64,000 bases of DNA, taken from contig NZ_CP130630.1 of NCBI RefSeq assembly GCF_030551255.1, positions 6,491,501 through 6,555,500 on the forward strand, in the 5' to 3' direction. The notes beneath the pieces are model-generated. The model saw nothing but the letters and a program-made list of their open reading frames with translations. It had not been told where the DNA came from and made no database searches. This document shows positions 16,713 through 24,395 of this stretch, in pieces; positions within the stretch are counted from its first letter, which is position 1, and each line of letters opens with the position of its first letter. This DNA is from Streptomyces sp. NL15-2K (GTDB lineage Bacteria; Actinomycetota; Actinomycetes; Streptomycetales; Streptomycetaceae). The position numbers were made by a program, and so were the translations under genes.

Positions 16713-17918
16713 ATGACCGTCTGGGACGACCTGGTCGGCCAGGAGAGGGTGAGCGAGCAGCTCGACGCCGCCGCTCGGGACGCCGACGCCCTGGTCACCG
16801 CGGCCACCGCGGACACGCCGCCGCCCGAGGCGTCGAAGATGACGCACGCCTGGCTGTTCACGGGACCGCCCGGCGCGGGGCGCATTCAGGCGGCGCGGGC
16901 CTTCGCCGCCGCGCTGCAGTGCGTCAGCCCGGACCGCGCCCTCGGCGGATCCCCCGGCTGCGGCTTCTGCGACGGCTGCCATACGGCTCTCATCGGCACC
17001 CATGCCGACGTCAGCACCGTCGCCGCCGTCGGCTCGCAGATCCTCGTCGACGACATGCGGGACACCGTCCGCAAGTCGTTCACCTCGCCGGCGAACGGCC
17101 GCTGGCAGATCATCCTGGTCGAGGACGCCGAGCGGCTGAACGAGAAGTCGGCCAACGCCGTCCTCAAGGCCGTCGAGGAGCCCGCCCCCCGGACGGTCTG
17201 GCTGCTGTGCGCCCCCTCCATCGAGGATGTCCTGCCCACCATCCGCTCCCGCTGCCGCCACCTGAACCTCTCGACGCCCTCGGTGGACGCCATCGCCGAC
17301 ATGCTCGTACGCCGTGAGGGCGTCGAGCCCGCCGCCGCCATGGCCGCCGCCTGCGCCACCCAGGGCCACGTCGACCGGGCCCGCCGCCTCGCCACCGACC
17401 CGGCCGCCCGCGAGCGCCGCGCCGCCGTGCTGAAGCTGCCCCTGCGGGTCGAGGACATCGGCGGCTGTCTCAAGGCCGCCCAGGAACTGGTCGACGCGGC
17501 CGCCGAGGACGCCAAGCAACTCGCCGAGGAGCGGGACGGCAAGGAGACGGAGGAGCTCAAGGCGGCGATGGGCGCGTCCCAGGGCGGCCGGATGCCGCGC
17601 GGTACGGCCGGCGTGATGAAGGACCTGGAGGACAGGCAGAAGCGCCGCAGGACCCGTACGCAGCGCGACAGCCTCGACCTGGCCCTGACCGACCTCACCG
17701 CCTTCTACCGCGACGTCCTCGCCCTTCAGCTCGGCTCCCGGGTCGCGATCGCCAACATCGACGCCGAGGACGCCCTGGAGCGGCTCGCCCGCGGCAGCTC
17801 CCCCGAGTCCACGCTCCGCCGCATCGAAGCGATCGCCGCCTGCCGAGAGGCCCTCGACCGCAACGTGGCCCCGCTGCTGGCCGTGGAGGCGATGACCATG
17901 TCCCTCAGAGCGGGCTGA
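16713..17918 (+). CDS. holB: DNA polymerase III subunit delta'
   Basis: A 401-aa clamp-loader subunit of the AAA+ family. It has the typical opening W-D-D-L-V-G-Q-E and a Walker A-like G-P-P-G-A-G-R where Lys is replaced by Arg, common in delta' subunits that do not hydrolyse ATP. A C-x2-C-type zinc module follows (C-G-F-C-D-G-C), then the sensor-1 region K-A-V-E-E-P and the S-R-C-R motif. It loads the beta clamp with DnaX and HolA. The ATG has a G-rich leader (GGGCGGGGTGAGGG). It follows the tmk fusion after 103 nt, the tmk-holB order found widely in bacteria. Confidence 0.9.
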   Translation: MTVWDDLVGQERVSEQLDAAARDADALVTAATADTPPPEASKMTHAWLFTGPPGAGRIQAARAFAAALQCVSPDRALGGSPGCGFCDGCHTALIGTHADVSTVAAVGSQILVDDMRDTVRKSFTSPANGRWQIILVEDAERLNEKSANAVLKAVEEPAPRTVWLLCAPSIEDVLPTIRSRCRHLNLSTPSVDAIADMLVRREGVEPAAAMAAACATQGHVDRARRLATDPAARERRAAVLKLPLRVEDIGGCLKAAQELVDAAAEDAKQLAEERDGKETEELKAAMGASQGGRMPRGTAGVMKDLEDRQKRRRTRTQRDSLDLALTDLTAFYRDVLALQLGSRVAIANIDAEDALERLARGSSPESTLRRIEAIAACREALDRNVAPLLAVEAMTMSLRAG

Positions 17919-18034
17919 CCCACGAGGGCAGGCACGACCGTAGGCACCAGCAAAGGAGGTTGACCACGTCACTCGTACGAGCCATGGCGTACGCGGAGAG
18001 CGTCCGAGCCACTGCGCAGAGTTACGCTCGGGTG

Positions 18035-19699
18035 ATGTTCATCAGGCGTAGCTCCCGCCCCAGCACAGCGGCAGACCAGACCGACTCGCCCGGCCCGAGC
18101 CCCAGCACGCGCGGCCCCCGCAGACGCAGAGCCCGCACCCACAGAGCCCGCACCACCGGCGGTGCCCTCCTCGCCGTGGCGGCGATGCTCGTCTCCGCGT
18201 GCTCGTCGGGAAGTGCGACGACTGCGGCCGGCTCGGCCGTGGAGCCCGCGCTCGCCCCGTTGCCGAAGGCCGTGCCGGCCGCCCTCGCGTCGTACTACGC
18301 GCAGAAGCCGAGGTGGCGCGGCTGCGGAGTCCCCGGCTTCGAGTGCGCCACGCTGAAGGCGCCGCTCGACTACGCGCATCCGGCCGACGGGGACGTCCGG
18401 CTCGCCGTCGCACGCAAGAAGGCCACGGGGCCGGGCAAGCGACTGGGCTCGCTGCTGGTGAACCCGGGCGGGCCCGGCAGCTCGGCGATCGGCTACCTCC
18501 AGGCGTACGCCGGGATCGGCTACCCGGCCCAGGTCCGCGCCCGCTACGACATGGTCGCGGTCGATCCGCGCGGCGTCGCCCGCAGCGAGCCCGTCGAATG
18601 CCTCGACGGGCGGGACATGGACAGGTACACGCAGACGGACATCACGCCGGACGACGAGCGGGAGACGACCCAACTCGTCGACGCGTACAAGAAGTTCGCG
18701 GAGGGCTGCGGCGCGGACTCGCCGAAGCTGCTGCGGCACGTGTCCACCATCGAGACGGCCCAGGACATGGACATCGTGCGGGCGGCGCTGGGCGACGCGA
18801 GATTGAACTACGTGGGGGCGTCGTACGGGACGTTCCTCGGGGCGACGTACGCGGGACTCTTCCCGGCCCGGGCGGGCCGGCTGGTCCTGGACGGCGCGAT
18901 GGATCCCTCGCAGCCCTCGCGCCGGATGAACCTCGATCAGACCGCGGGATTCGAGACGGCGTTCCAGTCGTTCGCGAAGGACTGCGTCCAGCAGCCGGAC
19001 TGTCCGCTGGGCACGAAAGGCACGAAGACCGCCGAGGCCGGCCGGAAACTCAAGGCCTTCTTCGAGAAGCTGGACGCCCGGCCGATCCCCACGGGCGACG
19101 CGGACGGCCGTAAGCTCGGCGAGTCCCTCGCCACCACCGGGGTGATCGCGGCGATGTACGACGAGGGAGCCTGGGCGCAGTTGCGTGAGGCACTGACCTC
19201 GGCGATGGACGAGAACGACGGCGCGGGCCTGCTGGTCCTCTCCGACAGCTACTACGAACGTGACGCCGAGGGCCGCTACGCGAACCTGATGTTCGCCAAC
19301 GCCGCCGTGAACTGCCTCGACCTCCCGGCCGCCTTCGACACCCCGGACGAGGTCCACAGGTCCCTCCCCGCCTTCGAGAAGGCGTCCCCCGTCTTCGGCA
19401 AGGGCCTCGCCTGGGCCTCCCTGAACTGCGCGTACTGGCCGGTGAGGGCCACGGGCGAGCCGCGCCGCATCGAGGCGAAGGGCGCGGCCCCGATCGTCGT
19501 GGTCGGCACCACCCGCGACCCCGCGACGCCGTACCGCTGGGCCCGCGCCCTGTCGGGCCAGCTCTCCTCCGCCCGCCTCCTCACCTACGAGGGCGACGGC
19601 CACACCGCCTACGGCCGCGGCAGCTCCTGCATCGACTCCACGATCAACGCCTACCTGCTCCGCGGCACCCCTCCGAGAGACGGAAAACGCTGCTCCTAG
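18035..19699 (+). CDS. Secreted alpha/beta-hydrolase, tripeptidyl-aminopeptidase (TAP) type
   Basis: A ~554-aa exported hydrolase of the SlpD/SlpE-TAP family (MEROPS S33-like). After a long basic N-terminus (R-R-R-R-A-R-T-H-R) comes a hydrophobic core ending in the lipobox-like M-L-V-S-A-C, so it is probably a lipoprotein. The nucleophile elbow is G-A-S-Y-G-T, the oxyanion strand is N-P-G-G-P-G-S-S, and the C-terminal TAP domain carries the His in E-G-D-G-H-T. It probably removes N-terminal peptides outside the cell. The start is uncertain: TTG 17960 abuts an AAAGGAGG sequence, ATG 17984 lies 24 nt from it, and ATG 18035 gives the shortest signal peptide. Confidence 0.8.
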   Translation: MFIRRSSRPSTAADQTDSPGPSPSTRGPRRRRARTHRARTTGGALLAVAAMLVSACSSGSATTAAGSAVEPALAPLPKAVPAALASYYAQKPRWRGCGVPGFECATLKAPLDYAHPADGDVRLAVARKKATGPGKRLGSLLVNPGGPGSSAIGYLQAYAGIGYPAQVRARYDMVAVDPRGVARSEPVECLDGRDMDRYTQTDITPDDERETTQLVDAYKKFAEGCGADSPKLLRHVSTIETAQDMDIVRAALGDARLNYVGASYGTFLGATYAGLFPARAGRLVLDGAMDPSQPSRRMNLDQTAGFETAFQSFAKDCVQQPDCPLGTKGTKTAEAGRKLKAFFEKLDARPIPTGDADGRKLGESLATTGVIAAMYDEGAWAQLREALTSAMDENDGAGLLVLSDSYYERDAEGRYANLMFANAAVNCLDLPAAFDTPDEVHRSLPAFEKASPVFGKGLAWASLNCAYWPVRATGEPRRIEAKGAAPIVVVGTTRDPATPYRWARALSGQLSSARLLTYEGDGHTAYGRGSSCIDSTINAYLLRGTPPRDGKRCS

Positions 19700-19805
19700 C
19701 CCCGTCGGCGGCCCCGGGCACCCGTGCCCGGGGCCGGTTCGGAGCACCCCCGGAAACTGTGTAGACTTACCGACGTTGCTGATCGCACCATGGTGTGGAC
19801 GGCGT

Positions 19806-19879
19806 GCCGCCTTAGCTCAGATGGCCAGAGCAACGCACTCGTAATGCGTAGGTCTCGGGTTCGAATCCCGAAGGCGGCT
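19806..19879 (+). tRNA. tRNA-Thr (anticodon CGT)
   Basis: A 74-nt cloverleaf. The acceptor stem GCCGCCT/AGGCGGC is perfect, the D-arm is GCTC...GAGC, the anticodon stem ACGCA/TGCGT carries loop CTCGTAA with anticodon CGT at 19840-19842, and the T-arm CGGG-TTCGAAT-CCCG is perfect. The discriminator base is T at 19879 and no CCA is encoded. It reads ACG codons. It marks the boundary between core genes and the accessory segment. Confidence 0.96.
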
Positions 19880-19906
19880 CAAGAAAGTGCAGGTCAGATG
19901 GGTTAT

Positions 19907-19937
19907 GGCCCTCCATGTGTGACATGGAGGGCCTTTT
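19907..19937 (+). terminator. Terminator after tRNA-Thr
   Basis: A perfect 12-bp stem GGCCCTCCATGT / ACATGGAGGGCC with a 3-nt loop followed by TTTTCTG, 27 nt past the tRNA. Intrinsic terminator. Confidence 0.9.
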
Positions 19938-20005
19938 CTGTGCCCTGCTGGGAACATTCTGGGAACGGCTACAAGGCGAGAGAGTTCGGCTGTTCTCGCA
20001 TGCAT

Positions 20006-20290
20006 GGCAACGCCATCGCGATGGTCCTGCTGGACAAGGTCGCCACCTCAGCGCCCACGGTGACGAAGAGCTGGGCGGATGCTGGGGTCAAGCAGGGCGC
20101 GGTCGATCACGGCGCCCGCCTGGGCATTGATGTGGAGATCATCCAACGGGACTCCGAGGCAAGAGGGTTCGCTCCGGAACCGAAGAGGCGGGGGGTGGAG
20201 CAGACATTCGGCCTTCCTGCTCCACCGCAGGCTCGTGCGAGACTACGAAAGTCGCCCGGCTCGGTGGAGGTGATCCCGAAGATCCACAGA
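20006..20290 (+). pseudogene. Decayed IS5-type transposase fragment
   Basis: Translation gives blocks of the C-terminal half of an IS5-family (IS4811/IS1647-like) DDE transposase, but spread over frames. Frame A reads G-N-A-I, then K-S-W-A-D-A-G, L-G-I-D-V-E-I-I-Q-R, and P-K-R-R-G-V-E-Q-T. Near 20213 the match jumps to another frame (L-L-H-R-R-L-V-R-D-Y-E-S-R-P-A), then back again (S-V-E-V-I). The upstream half is missing. So at least two frameshifts and a 5' deletion have killed it. It lies about 130 nt from tRNA-Thr and records past insertion at this site. Confidence 0.75.
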
Positions 20291-20431
20291 ACACGGGCCG
20301 GGAGTAGATACGCGAGGCAGGCGGTGCACTCGCCGGCAGACGGACGAGGCGATGCCTGTACGGCCCAAGGTGATCCGGGGGGCGTTCGGACGTGTGAGAA
20401 TGCTGCCCCGCCCCCGCCCCCTGGAGACGAC

Positions 20432-21646
20432 GTGACGATCGCGGACCTTGTCGCAGCGCCAGACCGGCAGCAGGCGCCCCTCAAGACTTTGGCGCACGTC
20501 GAGTTCCAGTTGCGGGTACTGGGGCTGCTCTGCGCCGCGGCGGCCAGCGGGCCAACCAAGTTGAAGACTCCGGGATCGCTCGATGCCTGGGCGCGCTACA
20601 TCACCCTGCATCGTATTTCTCTGCAATGTGATGCGTGCCAGTCTGCCGCCCTCGATGTCGCCGACAGCATCGCTACCCCGGTGGCCGAGGGGACGTCGAT
20701 CCGGCAGATGCGTAACCAGGTGTTCCACGGCGGCCCGACGCCACAGAATGTCGATCTCGATGCGCTCCAGGCGGTGGTCTCGGCCAACGCGGAGCGCATT
20801 GTGGGGATTCACGAGCACGGCCACATCGACCGGCTGGAGCCCTTCTTCCTCCCGATCAGTGGCGAGCTGGGCGCACTGCACGACTACTCCGAGGCATGCG
20901 CGAACTACTGGCCGCGCCGTGGGCCTGCAACCGATGTAACCCGCGCTGAACTCCTTGAGGAGCTTCAGAAGCTGGGCTTGCAGAGCAACGACCGTGTGCT
21001 GGAGAACTTCGCTATGGACATCGAGAAGGATCTCCGCGGTTTTGCCGAGCGGGATTCGATCCTGACCTTTGTCGAACCGCCCGAACCCATCATGGTGCGA
21101 TGGGAGTTGCGCACTTCAGACGGCACGGTTCCACGGGTCGACCGCTTCGTGGTCACAGCGGATCAGGCTCGCATCTGGCAGTCCGAATCAGGACCCAAGT
21201 CGTACCAGGCGTTCCTTGCAGAGATCTGCAATTGGAAGCTCCTCAAAGAGCGCCTCCTGGAGCAGCTTGAGGAGCAGGTCGCGCTCGAAGGGCTGATCAA
21301 GGAGGAGCTGTTTCCGGAGCTCACGCAGAAGGTCCCCCATGTCCCAGCTCAGGTCCGTCTCGCCGGGGAGAGCGGCGAGGTCACGATCACCCAGGCTTGC
21401 CAACGGATCACCGAGCAGACCGGTCTCTACAGCTCGCACACGAACCTCATCACGCTGACCGGCCGTGCGCCCCCTGGTACACACATTGCGATGCCTGCCA
21501 CTCTGCCCGCTTCTCCTGCGACGACGTCGCGCTCGACTGGTGACAGCACGCAGAGGAGGACGGCGCGGTGGGGTGTGTGGGCGGGTCCGGGCGACGCGCC
21601 CGTCCTGCGCGATCGCCGTCGACGAGGTGTACCCGCGTTCCGTTGA
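20432..21646 (+). CDS. Unrecognised protein with HEPN-like RNxxxH motif, 3' end probably frameshifted
   Basis: A 404-aa soluble protein not recognised as a named family. Residues ~18-110 are helical and contain I-R-Q-M-R-N-Q-V-F-H-G-G, matching the R-N-x3-H signature (Arg94, His99) of HEPN ribonuclease domains; this is a motif-level resemblance only. A middle region (~150-330) ends in a Leu/Glu-rich helix (L-L-K-E-R-L-L-E-Q-L-E-E-Q-V). After about residue 347 the frame becomes Pro/Ser/Arg-rich, while another frame gives a cysteine-rich W-Y-T-H-C-D-A-C-H tail, so the 3' end may be frameshifted. GTG 20432 has GGAG 8 nt upstream. Nearest intact neighbour is a VapBC-like pair. Confidence 0.6.
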   Translation: MTIADLVAAPDRQQAPLKTLAHVEFQLRVLGLLCAAAASGPTKLKTPGSLDAWARYITLHRISLQCDACQSAALDVADSIATPVAEGTSIRQMRNQVFHGGPTPQNVDLDALQAVVSANAERIVGIHEHGHIDRLEPFFLPISGELGALHDYSEACANYWPRRGPATDVTRAELLEELQKLGLQSNDRVLENFAMDIEKDLRGFAERDSILTFVEPPEPIMVRWELRTSDGTVPRVDRFVVTADQARIWQSESGPKSYQAFLAEICNWKLLKERLLEQLEEQVALEGLIKEELFPELTQKVPHVPAQVRLAGESGEVTITQACQRITEQTGLYSSHTNLITLTGRAPPGTHIAMPATLPASPATTSRSTGDSTQRRTARWGVWAGPGDAPVLRDRRRRGVPAFR

Positions 21647-21681
21647 GAGGCGGCCTCGCAGAGTCAGACCTTCTCGCAGAG

Positions 21682-22074
21682 TCAGATCTTGACGATGCGG
21701 ACGCCGGGGCCGCACAGCATGTGGAGGTCTTCGGGGTCCGAGGTCAGGACGGTCACGGGGGCGGGTGAGGCGAGTGCGGTGGCGGCCACGAGGGCGTCGA
21801 GGGCGTGTTTGTGGCCGTGCATGCCAGCTGCGGCGAGGAGTGTGCTGGCGTGGCGGGCGATGGCTTCGGTGGGCGGAATGATGTTCAGACGGGAGATGGC
21901 GTAGTCGAAGCGGGCCTGGTTGGTTTTGGGGTCGCGGGCTTCGACGAGGGTGACGGAGCTGGTGATGACGCGGATGTCCTCGGCCTCGGCGGCAGCCAGC
22001 CATTCGGTGAGTTCGGGGGTGCGTCGTACGAGTTCGGACAGGCCTTCGCAGTCCAGGACGAGGGTGCCGCTCAT
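21682..22074 (-). CDS. PIN-domain toxin (VapC-like)
   Basis: A 130-aa PIN-domain protein. The acidic active-site residues can be placed: Asp8 (L-V-L-D-C), Glu45 (T-L-V-E-A-R), Asp93 (H-A-L-D-A-L-V-A-A-T-A) and Asp113 (T-S-D-P-E-D-L). VapC toxins are Mg-dependent endoribonucleases that cut tRNA or rRNA when not bound by VapB. It overlaps the upstream antitoxin gene by 4 nt (ATGA), the usual antitoxin-first order. Length is normal for the family and nothing looks broken. Confidence 0.88.
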   Translation of the reverse strand: MSGTLVLDCEGLSELVRRTPELTEWLAAAEAEDIRVITSSVTLVEARDPKTNQARFDYAISRLNIIPPTEAIARHASTLLAAAGMHGHKHALDALVAATALASPAPVTVLTSDPEDLHMLCGPGVRIVKI

Positions 22075-22349
22075 GCCGCGTCAGTCGAGCCGGCTGCGTC
22101 GCTGCGCAGGAGCGCCCGCTTGGCCTCGACCGCTGCCGGATCCACCGGCCCGTGCTCGGTCTCCGCGTCTTCGATGAGTTCGCGCAGTCGGTCGCGTTCC
22201 AGTTGGCGCTGGATGAGGGTTTCGACGTAGGCGGACATGCCGCGCTTGCCGGTGCGTGCCTTGAGGGCGGCGATGGTGCCTTCGTGGAGGGAGACGGAGA
22301 CCGGGCGGACGGGCCCTTCGCCGGGAGCAGGGTCGGGAGTGGTGGCCAT
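22071..22349 (-). CDS. Ribbon-helix-helix antitoxin (VapB-like)
   Basis: A 92-aa protein. The central part (V-R-P-V-S-V-S-L-H-E-G-T, then S-A-Y-V-E-T-L-I-Q-R-Q-L-E-R-D-R) fits a ribbon-helix-helix DNA-binding domain, followed by an acidic helix that would cover the toxin. It should bind its own promoter and neutralise the PIN toxin encoded next. An A/T-rich inverted repeat lies 11 nt upstream of the start, fitting autoregulation. Confidence 0.85.
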   Translation of the reverse strand: MATTPDPAPGEGPVRPVSVSLHEGTIAALKARTGKRGMSAYVETLIQRQLERDRLRELIEDAETEHGPVDPAAVEAKRALLRSDAAGSTDAA

Positions 22350-22359
22350 GGAGCCATAT

Positions 22360-22376
22360 TAACAAAACTCTTGTTA
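22360..22376 (-). promoter_or_regulatory. Candidate operator of the VapBC-like operon
   Basis: Inverted repeat TAACAA-n5-TTGTTA at 22360-22376, in a small AT-rich island directly upstream of the antitoxin start. Its position and symmetry fit a site for the RHH antitoxin dimer, overlapping the promoter. Confidence 0.6.
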
Positions 22377-22608
22377 TTGGGTGGGGTGATTCTGCGGCGT
22401 CGCGGCTTGACCGGAGGCAAGTGGTGGATCGCCTCGCGGGGAGCTGTGCAAGATGCCCTCTGGCCTGGTCTTTTGTCTTGTGCTCCTGATGGTTGGTCAG
22501 CTCGCGGGATGATCTGGTGCTGGGAGCGGGCAGGAGACGGGCGTCATCGTCACGGCGAGCCCGAAGCGGCCCTGTACGTGCTCGGCTGCGTCGGCCGTCG
22601 GCGGGGCG
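22377..22608. other. Non-coding stretch upstream of the toxin-antitoxin pair
   Basis: Apart from the candidate operator at its left edge, no reading frame here looks protein-like and no hairpin or repeat stands out. It probably holds the divergent promoters. Confidence 0.35.
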
Positions 22609-22833
22609 GTGGCCGGCTGGGACCAGGCCCGGGAGGCGTTCCGAGACTTCGGCGTCGTCGCGCCGGGTGTGGTGCACTGGAAGGAGAACGGCAGTGACAC
22701 CGAGCCGGTGCGGATGCTCGTAGCACAGAGCACACAGGAGGTCATCGTCGTGAATCTCGATGACCGGCCCTGCGCACCCGCGCAGGGCTCGGACCCCGCC
22801 CAGGGCCTCAGGGCCATGGGTATGCGCGTATGA
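22609..22833 (+). CDS. Short hypothetical protein, possibly a gene remnant
   Basis: A 74-aa frame starting at GTG. The first ~50 residues (G-W-D-Q-A-R-E-A-F-R-D-F-G-V-V and V-I-V-V-N-L-D-D) look like real folded protein, while the rest is low-complexity. The same frame is open back to 22513 without a good start or ribosome site. It may be a tiny real protein or the 3' end of a gene that lost its beginning. No family recognised. Confidence 0.3.
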   Translation: MAGWDQAREAFRDFGVVAPGVVHWKENGSDTEPVRMLVAQSTQEVIVVNLDDRPCAPAQGSDPAQGLRAMGMRV

Positions 22834-22971
22834 ACCGCCTCGGAGCCTGTGGAGCACCCGCAATCACCTGACGAACCGCACGATGCGGTCTCGGGGTAAC
22901 CGTCCGCAGCCGACCTCGGCTCCGGGTCCGGTCACCTGCTCGTCCTCAGGAGCCGCAACCAAGGACAGGCG

Positions 22972-23856
22972 ATGAAGCCGCCTCCATTCACGTATTGCGA
23001 TCCCGAATCCGTCGATGAGGCCGTCGCGATCAAGAGCGAGTACGGCATCGGATCCCTCGTCCTCGCGGGAGGGCAGAGCCTTCTCCCCATGCTCAACATG
23101 CGGCTCGCCAGGCCGGAGGCACTGATCGACATCAACAAGATCGGTGACCTGCAGAAGATCGAGCGCCGCGGCGACGGACTGGAGGTCGGCGCCGGGGTTC
23201 GCCAGTACGAACTGGAGGACCACCCGCTGGTCGGCGAACTGGTCCCGCTGCTGCCGGAGGCCACCGGCTACATCGGCCACATCGAGAACCGCCACCGCGG
23301 CACGGTCGGCGGCAGCCTGGCGCACGCCGACTCCGCTGCCGAACTGCCGTGTACGGCGATGGCGCTCGACGCGACGCTGGTCGCGCAAGGGCCGTCGGGC
23401 ACCCGCACCATCGAGGCCCGGGACTTCTTCCGGGGCCGGCTGACCACGGCCCTGGAGCCCGAGGAGGTCCTCGTCGCCGTCCGCTACCCGGTGACGCCAC
23501 AGGCCGCGGGCCACGGCTTCGTGGAGGTGGCGCGGCGCGAGGGTGACCTCGGGCTCGCCGGCGCCGCCGCGGTGGTGAACCTCGACGAGGACGACCGCTT
23601 CACCTCCGTCTCCGTCGGCGTCCTGGGTGTCTCCGACACGCCGGTCCGCGCCTTCGCTGTGGAGGGCGCACTGATCGGTGAGGCCTCGACCGGGGAGAAC
23701 ATCGCCAGGGCCGCCAAGGAGATCGTGCCCTCGGTGACCTCGGGGGACGACCTGCACGCCACGCGCGCCTACCGCCGGCACCTCGCCTCCGTCGTGGTGT
23801 CGCGCGCGATCACCGCGGCCGTGGCGCGCGCCCACGAGAGGAGCAACGGGACGTGA
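22972..23856 (+). CDS. Molybdenum hydroxylase FAD-binding subunit (CoxM/XdhB type)
   Basis: A 294-aa medium subunit of the xanthine dehydrogenase/CO dehydrogenase family. The FAD motifs are visible: L-V-L-A-G-G-Q-S-L-L-P-M-L near residues 29-41 and T-V-G-G-S-L-A-H-A-D near 111-120. It passes electrons from the iron-sulfur subunit to FAD and on to an acceptor. It is the first gene of a three-gene operon in the order M-S-L, and its stop overlaps the GTG of the next gene by 4 nt. An AGGACAGGCG stretch precedes the ATG. Confidence 0.9.
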   Translation: MKPPPFTYCDPESVDEAVAIKSEYGIGSLVLAGGQSLLPMLNMRLARPEALIDINKIGDLQKIERRGDGLEVGAGVRQYELEDHPLVGELVPLLPEATGYIGHIENRHRGTVGGSLAHADSAAELPCTAMALDATLVAQGPSGTRTIEARDFFRGRLTTALEPEEVLVAVRYPVTPQAAGHGFVEVARREGDLGLAGAAAVVNLDEDDRFTSVSVGVLGVSDTPVRAFAVEGALIGEASTGENIARAAKEIVPSVTSGDDLHATRAYRRHLASVVVSRAITAAVARAHERSNGT

Positions 23857-24395
23857 CGACCTCGACCGCCGCCAAGTACGGCACCGCCCGCCGGACCGTG
23901 ACCATGCGCGTCAACGAGCGGGGCGTGACCCGCGAGGTGTCGACGCGCACCACGCTCGCCGACTTCCTGCGCGACGAACTCGACCTGGTCAGCGTGCATC
24001 TCGGATGCGAGCACGGCGAGTGCGGATGCTGCACCGTCCTCTTCGACGGCCACTCGGTGCGCTCCTGCCTGATGCTGGCCGTGCAGGGGGACGGGCACGC
24101 GGTCGAGACCGTCGAAAGCCTGTCCGTCAACCCTGCGGAGCTCCACCCCATCCAGGAGTCCTTCGCCGAGGAGCAGGGGCTGCAGTGCGGCTTCTGCACG
24201 CCCGCGATGGTGCTGCGTACCAAGGAGATCATCGAGACCGGTCAGGAGCTGACCGATGCCGAGGTGCGTCACGAGATCTCCGGGATCCTGTGCCGCTGCA
24301 CCGGCTACCAGAACATCGTCAACGCGGTCCAGTCCGCCGGCGCCAAGCTTCGCGGCGAGGCGACGGCCGACGGCGCCCGGGGAGGTCGTTCCTGA
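23853..24395 (+). CDS. Molybdenum hydroxylase iron-sulfur subunit (CoxS type)
   Basis: A 180-aa small subunit with two [2Fe-2S] clusters. The plant-ferredoxin-type motif is G-C-E-H-G-E-C-G-C-C with a fourth Cys at R-S-C (Cys52, 57, 60, 72). The second cluster in the helical domain is Q-C-G-F-C-T-P and L-C-R-C-T-G-Y. It carries electrons from the molybdenum centre to the FAD subunit. It starts at GTG inside the preceding stop (GTGA), and its own stop shares one base with the ATG of the large subunit. Confidence 0.92.
   Translation: MTTSTAAKYGTARRTVTMRVNERGVTREVSTRTTLADFLRDELDLVSVHLGCEHGECGCCTVLFDGHSVRSCLMLAVQGDGHAVETVESLSVNPAELHPIQESFAEEQGLQCGFCTPAMVLRTKEIIETGQELTDAEVRHEISGILCRCTGYQNIVNAVQSAGAKLRGEATADGARGGRS

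Noticed and set aside
17960..18034. TTG 17960 as start of the TAP-like protease
   Set aside because: The AAAGGAGG ends one base before it, leaving no spacing; a later start also gives a more normal signal peptide, though ATG 17984 cannot be excluded.
19724..20431. Continuous open frame running through tRNA-Thr into the HEPN-like gene
   Set aside because: It would require translating a tRNA gene and its terminator; the region is tRNA plus a frameshifted transposase, and a good GTG with GGAG begins the true gene at 20432.
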